DNA from: Faucicola mancuniensis
Lineage (GTDB): Bacteria > Pseudomonadota > Gammaproteobacteria > Pseudomonadales > Moraxellaceae
Length of the DNA stretch: 64,000 bases
Assembly: GCF_046523945.1 (NCBI RefSeq)
Contig: NZ_CP171363.1
Location: 2,046,001 to 2,110,000 of the forward strand
Direction: 5' to 3'
Below, in pieces: positions 58,971 to 64,000 of this stretch. Position numbers and translations under genes: made by a program. Every line of letters starts with the position of its first letter. Positions within the stretch are counted from its first letter, which is position 1. The notes beneath the pieces were generated by a model. The model was not told the origin of the DNA and ran no database searches. It saw only the letters and a program-made list of their open reading frames with translations.

Positions 58971-59468
58971 ATGAAAATTTTTCAATTAAGTTTCATCGCT
59001 ATGATGGTGATTGCACTTTTAACAGGTTGCCAAACCATGTCAAACACCGCAAAACACATAACAACCAATCCAGCAAAAGCCATCATCATGCCGTTAAGTG
59101 ATAGTAAATTGCAAAATTACCGTTGGCAACTGGTGTCTGTCACCGATAAAGTGGGCAATGCCACCCAAAAAGGATTATTTTTTGACAAAAATAAACCGCT
59201 AATTGTCAGTTTTAACAAAGGTGGGCGAGTGGTATTGGAAAACACGTGTAATAATTTGTCAGCAAATTATATGCTCACCAATGATAATGTGGTGGTGGGC
59301 GATATGGTGGCAACTCGTATGATGTGCGAGCCTGCGTTGATGGCGTTTGATAGCCTTGCCCCAAGTACGTTACAAGGGCAGTTTAAACTGACACAAGGCG
59401 AACATGGCAAGCCTGTTTTGACGGTGACAAGTGATAACCAAATTAATGTGTTTGAGCCTGTGAAATAA
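58971..59468 (+). CDS. META-domain lipoprotein (HslJ-like)
   Basis: A 165-residue lipoprotein. The signal MKIFQLSFIAMMVIALLTGC has lipobox LTGC (Cys 20). After a short linker, the META domain follows: LQNYRWQLVSVTD, then VSFNKGGRVVLENTCNNLSA and VVGDMVATRMMCEPALMAFD, with the paired Cys typical of HslJ/META proteins. These are associated with envelope stress and, in E. coli HslJ, novobiocin resistance. AAGGAAA precedes the ATG. Its promoter region contains the MITE-like element. Confidence 0.9.
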   Translation: MKIFQLSFIAMMVIALLTGCQTMSNTAKHITTNPAKAIIMPLSDSKLQNYRWQLVSVTDKVGNATQKGLFFDKNKPLIVSFNKGGRVVLENTCNNLSANYMLTNDNVVVGDMVATRMMCEPALMAFDSLAPSTLQGQFKLTQGEHGKPVLTVTSDNQINVFEPVK

Positions 59469-59484
59469 TTTTTGGTAGATTGTT

Positions 59485-59523
59485 AAAAACCCCTTAATTG
59501 TGTATTAAGGGGTTTTTATTTTT
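59485..59523 (+). terminator. Terminator between the META lipoprotein and the aminotransferase
   Basis: AAAACCCCTTAAT pairs with ATTAAGGGGTTTTT around a short loop. The convergent genes on either side can both use it. Confidence 0.88.
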
Positions 59524-59547
59524 AACAATTTTACAAAAAGTCAAAAA

Positions 59548-60744
59548 TTAGTCTTTTAACACTTCCGCCATGGCATTGGCAACGTAATCAATATTGCTAG
59601 AATTCAATCCAGCCACCGAAATACGCCCATTTGACACCATATAAATCCCAAACTCACTGATAATACGCTCAACTTGTTTTGGCGTTAGACCTGTGTAGCT
59701 AAACATACCGTTTTGCTTGGTGATATATTCAAAGCTACGCCCTGCGATTTTGGCTTCAAGCGTATCCCGCAATTTTTGACGCATTTCTTTGATACGGTCA
59801 CGCATGACGTACACTTCTTGTACCCATTCGTTAAACAAGGCTTCGTCATTCATCACGATATCAACGACATGACCGCCATGTGAAGGTGGGCTTGAGTAGA
59901 TACGGCGAATGGTGAATTGTAATTGACCTTGTACCAATTTGGCTTCGTCCGCAGTTGGGCAAACTACTGACAAACCGCCGACACGCTCGCCATAAAGCGA
60001 CAGATTTTTTGAAAAAGAATTGCTCACAAACAACGACAATCCCAAATCCACCGCTTTACGAATGGCATACGCATCACTGTCCATATCTTCGCCAAAACCT
60101 TGATAAGCGATGTCCATAAAGGCGATTAATTCTTTGGTTTTAATCACGTCAAGCACTTTGTCCCATTGTTCATGGGTCAAATCAATACCTGTTGGATTAT
60201 GGCAACATGGGTGTAATAGCACCACATCATTTTTGTTTAAACCGTTAAGAAAGGCAACCATTTCATCAAATTTAACACCGTTTGACGCTTGGTCGTAGTA
60301 TGGATATTTGCCGACTTCAATGCCTGAGCCTTCAAAAATGCTGATATGATTGCCCCACGTTGGGTCAGAGACATAGCATTTGGCTTGTGGAAACCATTGG
60401 TGAATAAATTCTGCACCAACTTTTAACGCACCAGAACCACCGATAGTCGCAGTCGTTGCGACACGCTTGTCTTTTAGCACTTGCGAATCTTTGCCAAATA
60501 ACAAGTTTTGGCAAGCAGTGCGATAACCCACCAAACCGTCCATTGGCAAATAAGGACGTGGTTTTGGTGGATTGGCGATTTGGGCTTCGGCTTTTTGGAC
60601 GCTGTTTAAAACAGGCAAATTGCCGTTGTCATCAAAATACACGCCCACACCAAGATTGACTTTGTCGGTGCGTGGGTCTTCTTTATATTTATCCATTAAA
60701 CCCAAAATTGGGTCGCCTGCATAATGTTCAACGTGTGAAAACAT
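59548..60744 (-). CDS. Aromatic/aspartate aminotransferase
   Basis: PLP-dependent class I aminotransferase of 398 residues, as in AspC/TyrB. The PLP Lys is in SNSFSKNLSLYGERVGGLSV (residue ~250). Other blocks are VNLGVGVYFDDNGNLPVLNS, ATIGGSGALKVGAEFI, LHPCCHNPTGIDLT, FMDIAYQGFGED and the C-terminal MFSYTGLTPKQVERI with SNGRISVAGLNSSN. It links 2-oxoglutarate/glutamate with oxaloacetate or aromatic keto acids, and could provide the last step for the PheA and TyrA products. AGGAG site before the ATG. TyrB and AspC cannot be told apart here. Confidence 0.95.
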   Translation of the reverse strand: MFSHVEHYAGDPILGLMDKYKEDPRTDKVNLGVGVYFDDNGNLPVLNSVQKAEAQIANPPKPRPYLPMDGLVGYRTACQNLLFGKDSQVLKDKRVATTATIGGSGALKVGAEFIHQWFPQAKCYVSDPTWGNHISIFEGSGIEVGKYPYYDQASNGVKFDEMVAFLNGLNKNDVVLLHPCCHNPTGIDLTHEQWDKVLDVIKTKELIAFMDIAYQGFGEDMDSDAYAIRKAVDLGLSLFVSNSFSKNLSLYGERVGGLSVVCPTADEAKLVQGQLQFTIRRIYSSPPSHGGHVVDIVMNDEALFNEWVQEVYVMRDRIKEMRQKLRDTLEAKIAGRSFEYITKQNGMFSYTGLTPKQVERIISEFGIYMVSNGRISVAGLNSSNIDYVANAMAEVLKD

Positions 60745-60850
60745 CGTTTACTCCTTTTGGTTAAAGTTGTTTTTAAACAACGAAAAAATCTTAACTAGCA
60801 TAAACCACACTGCACAAAATTACAATCATTTTAGTGATTTATTTTTAGGT

Positions 60851-62284
60851 TTAAACTCTCCGCCAAGTCGTCCCTGCCCTCGTATCTTCTAGCTCTACGC
60901 CTTTTGCTTTTAGCTCTTCACGGATTTGGTCGGCTTTGGCAAAGTCTTTATTGGTTTTGGCTTGTTTTCTCTCATCAATTTTTGCCAAAATCTCATCTTC
61001 TGACAAGCCGTTATCATCGCCTATCACCGCTTGCAAAAACTCAGTTGGGCTACTTTGGGCAATGTTAAGCGGTTCGGCTAGGGTTTTTAGGAGTTTGGCA
61101 AAATGTTTGGCTTGTTCATCATCGCCATTTTTAAGGGCTTTATTGATTTCACTTGCCACGCTAAACAGCACGCTTGTGGCTTTGGCGGTGTTAAAATCAT
61201 CATTCATGGCAAGCATAAATTCTTGCCCAAAATCGCTTTGCCAAAGATTTTTATCAATGTCAATTTCATTAAAATCAAAGGGTTTTAGGGCGTGATAAAG
61301 CCGTGATAAAGCGGTGTGAGCTTCTTTTAATGCCGTATCAGAAAAATTAATCGGACTGCGGTAATGGCTTGACAAAATAAAAAAGCGAATGGTTTCGGCA
61401 TGAAAATCTTTTAACACATCACGAATGGTAAAAAAGTTGTTTAAAGATTTGCTCATTTTTTCGCCATCAACATTGACAAAGCCAACGTGTAGCCAGTTGT
61501 TTGCGTAAGTTTTGCCTGTTGCACCCTCGCTTTGTGCGATTTCGTTTTCGTGGTGCGGAAATTGCAAATCATGCCCACCGCCATGAATGTCAAAGGTTTC
61601 GCCAAGACAGCAGGTACTCATTGCCGAGCATTCAATATGCCAGCCGGGGCGACCCACACCCCAAGGCGACTGCCATTTAGTCTCGGACGGTTCATGTTCT
61701 TTTGCCGATTTCCACAGCACAAAGTCAAAGGGGTTTTTTTTGTCGGTTTCTACGTTGGTGCGTTCGCTTGCCCCTGCTTGCATTTCGTCAAGTTTGCGTT
61801 TTGAGAGTTTGCCATAACCTGCAAAATTATCCACCGCATAATAGACATCGCCTGTTTGCCCTTTGTAGGCAAGGTTTTTTTGCTCAAGCGTGGTGATGAG
61901 ATTTTGCATTTGGTTAATATAATCAGTAGCTTTTGGTTCGGCAGTTGGACGCAAACAGCCTAAATTATCGGCATCTTCGTGCATGGCTTTGATAAAACGT
62001 GCAGTTAAATCAAAAATAGATTCGCCGTTTTCATTGGCTCGGTTGATGATTTTGTCGTCAATGTCGGTGATATTTCGCACGTAATTGACATCAAACCCAA
62101 GCTGTTTTAACCAGCGAAAAATCACATCAAAACTCACCATGACACGAGCATGACCAATGTGGCAATAATCGTAAACCGTCATGCCACAAACGTACATACC
62201 GACTTTGCCTTGTTCAATCGGCATAAATGGCTGTTTTTGGGCGGTCATGGTGTTGTAAAGGTGTAAATTGTTCATGTCATTCAT
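60851..62284 (-). CDS. cysS: Cysteinyl-tRNA synthetase
   Basis: Class I synthetase charging tRNA-Cys, 477 residues. Zinc and catalytic motifs: YVCGMTVYDYCHIGHARVMV (HIGH), DIDDKIINRANE, WHIECSAMSTCCLGETFDIH, GGGHDLQFPHHENEIAQSEG and the KMSKSLNNF loop. The C-terminal end DQIREELKAKGVELEDTRAG is also typical. The ATG at 62284 has AAGGC upstream; MNN at 62275 is an alternative. An IS982-family element begins 86 bases upstream, so its promoter must lie in that short stretch, where TATGAT is seen. Confidence 0.96.
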   Translation of the reverse strand: MNDMNNLHLYNTMTAQKQPFMPIEQGKVGMYVCGMTVYDYCHIGHARVMVSFDVIFRWLKQLGFDVNYVRNITDIDDKIINRANENGESIFDLTARFIKAMHEDADNLGCLRPTAEPKATDYINQMQNLITTLEQKNLAYKGQTGDVYYAVDNFAGYGKLSKRKLDEMQAGASERTNVETDKKNPFDFVLWKSAKEHEPSETKWQSPWGVGRPGWHIECSAMSTCCLGETFDIHGGGHDLQFPHHENEIAQSEGATGKTYANNWLHVGFVNVDGEKMSKSLNNFFTIRDVLKDFHAETIRFFILSSHYRSPINFSDTALKEAHTALSRLYHALKPFDFNEIDIDKNLWQSDFGQEFMLAMNDDFNTAKATSVLFSVASEINKALKNGDDEQAKHFAKLLKTLAEPLNIAQSSPTEFLQAVIGDDNGLSEDEILAKIDERKQAKTNKDFAKADQIREELKAKGVELEDTRAGTTWRRV

Positions 62285-62369
62285 GGGCGTGCCTTTTCAA
62301 TTATATTTGTAAAATTTGTAAAATTAAACCGTTTATCATAACCAATTTTTGTGAAAAATGCTATAATTA

Positions 62370-63417
62370 ACCTCAATTCGATATAAAAAATCATTTAACT
62401 TATTGAAAAAATATAAACAAATAAGAAACCTACAATAAAGAATACCCCAACAGGACATTTTTTAATGTAGGCTTCTTTGTTTGATGACAATAAGCAATCA
62501 ACCCTGCCAACAAATTACTCATAAACCCAACATAACTACGATGCCTTGAATGCTCAATTTGACACATATTCTTTAACTCATCAAACACAGTTTCAATCAA
62601 AAAACGGCGTTTAAGCAATCGTCTATTTAACCATGAAATATCTTTAGATTTCATATTCTTTTTAACATTCGTGATTAACTCAATATCTAAATGCTCATCA
62701 AGCCAATCTGTCAATGATTTATCAATATAACCTTTATCAGCAAAGAGTTTACCAAAAACATGAGATTCACAAAGTCTTTTCACAGGTTGCCTATCATCAA
62801 CATTGCCTTTGGTTACGGTTAGATTGACCAATTCACCTTTATCATTGATAATGACGTGTAGTTTAAAGCCAAAAAACCACCCCATACTGCTTTTACCTCG
62901 CTGTGCTGTTTCTGCAAATACTTTGTTGCGGTTGATACGGTGATTATCACATACGGCTAAACTGGTTGAGTCAATGTAGTTTATGCCTGTGCAGTTGTTT
63001 TGCATGAGAGATTGTAGGTAGTCACACATGGGAACTATTGCTTTTTCCATGAGTTCTACCATTCTTGTGTAGCTTGGTAGGTTTGGAAAGGCAGGTTTTA
63101 GCCATTGGGTGAGGTAGTTGTAGTAGAAGGCTTTAAATTCTCTGTATTTTATTTGGTGAAATACTACCAATATGGTGATGATTTCTGATAAACTAATACG
63201 GCATGGTTTGTTTCGTGTTTTTTTACTGCTTTTGCTCTTTTGGGTTAGCATTTTCTTCTGTTGTTCGTTTGTGTATGTTTTGCAATAGTCGTCTATGTGG
63301 CAGTATAGTGCTTCGAGGTTGTCCATGTAAGAAGTCCTTGTTAGGGTTGTTTGTGGTGAATTTACTTTAACATATTGGGCTTCTTTTTTTTAGTTTTTTC
63401 TTATGTCGAATTCAGGT
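62370..63417 (-). mobile_element. Intact IS982-family insertion sequence
   Basis: A 1048-base element. Its terminal inverted repeats begin ACCTCAATTCGATATAA on the left and, complemented, ACCTGAATTCGACATAA on the right (15 of 17 match). It is flanked by the six-base direct repeat TAATTA (62364-62369 and 63418-63423). The ends starting ACC and the size fit the family. It carries one intact transposase gene and lies between cysS and a WG-repeat gene. Confidence 0.88.
62430..63326 (-). CDS. IS982-family transposase
   Basis: A 298-residue DDE transposase with a full reading frame. N-terminal region: LYCHIDDYCKTY and RISLSEIITILVVFHQIKYR, which is typical of IS982. Catalytic acidic residues: INYIDSTSLAVCDNHR (first Asp), KLFADKGYIDKSL (second Asp) and RRFLIETVFDELKNMCQIEH (Glu). 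The length matches the family's usual ~290-300. With intact ends and target duplication, the element may still be mobile. Confidence 0.95.
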   Translation of the reverse strand: MDNLEALYCHIDDYCKTYTNEQQKKMLTQKSKSSKKTRNKPCRISLSEIITILVVFHQIKYREFKAFYYNYLTQWLKPAFPNLPSYTRMVELMEKAIVPMCDYLQSLMQNNCTGINYIDSTSLAVCDNHRINRNKVFAETAQRGKSSMGWFFGFKLHVIINDKGELVNLTVTKGNVDDRQPVKRLCESHVFGKLFADKGYIDKSLTDWLDEHLDIELITNVKKNMKSKDISWLNRRLLKRRFLIETVFDELKNMCQIEHSRHRSYVGFMSNLLAGLIAYCHQTKKPTLKNVLLGYSLL

Positions 63418-63449
63418 TAATTAACGTATTAATTGTTAAAGGAATAGAC

Positions 63450-63710
63450 ATGAAATTTTTAAGTGTGATAGTTGCTTTGTTGTGTGCCAATTTCGCCTTT
63501 GCCGATAGCGAATTGACCCAACAAGAAAAAGCGTTTGGCTGTGTCAAACCAAAAACCGAACAAAAATTTGATTATGTTGAATGTATCAACCAAAAAAACT
63601 TTGCGATTGTTGGCAATATTGTACAAACACCGCATGGTGATTTTCCTTATCCGCTCGGATTGGTGGATAATAACGGCAAACTAATTTTACCAAATGAATA
63701 TCATGTGTAA
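63450..63710 (+). pseudogene. WG-repeat protein gene cut by an IS481-family element
   Basis: Starts with a signal peptide (MKFLSVIVALLCANFAFA) and a Cys-containing N-terminal region (FGCVKPKTEQKFDYVECINQ), followed by the start of the first repeat-like unit (GLVDNNGKLILPNEY). The frame then meets an IS end and stops within two codons (HV-stop). Layout and sequence resemble the N-terminus of the intact WG-repeat gene at 34362-35813 (signal, Cys region, first repeat). GGAATAGAC precedes the ATG at 63450. The remaining part of the gene presumably lies beyond the IS, outside the window. Confidence 0.75.
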
Positions 63711-64000
63711 GAACCTCAAGCGTTATTTACACTTTGTTTAAAATAAAACTCCAACCACTCATAAGGAGTAAAGGTTTGAGTTTTGCCAGTAATATCATCT
63801 TTTTTAGTTAAAGATGAATGGGGTTTAACGGTATTATAGAAATTAAGAAATCTTGTTAATTCTTGCTTTCTATGTTCACTACCTGTAAATTCACATTGTT
63901 CATGCCACATTTCCATGAGCGTACGTATTACTCGTTCTGCTTTACCATTGGTTTGTGGTTTGGCAACTTTGGTGAATTTCTGATTGATGTTGTTATTATA
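63708..64000 (-). mobile_element. IS481-family element, partial at window edge
   Basis: Begins with TGTAAGAACCTCAAGCGTT, the TGT start being typical of IS481/IS3 elements. The minus strand encodes the C-terminal part of a DDE integrase-core transposase from the window edge to the stop at 63716: FTKVAKPQTNGKAERVIRTL, MEMWHEQCEFTG, and FLNFYNTVKPHSSLTKKDD. The NGKAERVIRTL stretch holds the catalytic Glu. The rest lies outside the window. It interrupts the WG-repeat gene that starts at 63450. Confidence 0.88.

Noticed and set aside
1..64000. CRISPR arrays, tRNA or rRNA genes, prophage
   Set aside because: No regularly spaced repeats, no cloverleaf-like tRNA sequences and no run of phage structural genes were seen by eye; a tRNA or repeat-finding program would be decisive.

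Overview
The window looks like a chromosomal segment from a low-GC member of the Moraxellaceae, most likely Moraxella or a close relative. The evidence is the AT-rich DNA, the single-polypeptide TyrA-AroA fusion typical of Moraxella/Acinetobacter/Psychrobacter, a pyrB gene accompanied by a catalytically dead dihydroorotase homologue, a Fur-controlled tonB-exbB-exbD cluster, and many insertion-sequence remnants. This placement rests on gene content and protein resemblance read by eye; no database search was run. I saw no tRNA, rRNA or CRISPR array.

Layout. 1-8.1 kb: 3'-truncated alaS, a small membrane protein, a proline-rich protein coupled to an RluA-type pseudouridine synthase, a metallophosphoesterase, a TetR regulator, and xseB and xseA with a small membrane gene between them. 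8.1-17.9 kb: a decayed WG-repeat gene, a lipoprotein lytic transglycosylase, tonB-exbB-exbD behind a perfect Fur box, ppnP, hslR, an ABC1 kinase, cca-queA and a thioesterase. 18-28.9 kb: an IS1016-like element with an amber-mutated transposase, a Tat-type lipoprotein esterase, tal, pheA, a DUF924 gene, tyrA-aroA, a VapC-type toxin-antitoxin pair, rarD, folB, a potassium channel and a broken DHA2 transporter. 28.9-41 kb is a decay-rich stretch: frameshifted M60 metallopeptidase, thiE, a dinB tail, a broken alpha/beta hydrolase, purU separated from its terminator by an IS5-family insertion, a WG-repeat protein, a CysB-like regulator, a lone HicB-like protein, ampG-prmC, a lipoprotein cut off by an IS630 fragment, and rpsT.

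41.4-46.3 kb is the most system-like island: a divergent three-gene operon (vWA protein, PP2C phosphatase, Ser/Thr kinase-like protein) that matches the TerY-P/YegL-YegK-YegI triad, with the phosphatase and kinase both carrying one transmembrane segment. It is closed by a small inverted-repeat (MITE-like) element whose larger relative lies at 58.7 kb. 47-50.7 kb is a pyrimidine operon, pyrB ... pyrC', into which a HEPN/MNT toxin-antitoxin pair and a Sel1-repeat protein are inserted. 50.7-62.3 kb is mainly housekeeping: gpmI, a Ctp protease, cysE, hemW, a MATE pump, a META-domain lipoprotein, an aromatic/aspartate aminotransferase and cysS. The right edge holds an intact IS982-family element with target duplication, and a second WG-repeat gene cut by an IS481-family element that runs off the window.

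The recurring theme is gene decay by insertion sequences and small indels affecting surface/secreted and accessory genes (WG-repeat proteins, M60 peptidase, lipoprotein, hydrolase, MFS pump), while the core metabolic genes are intact.
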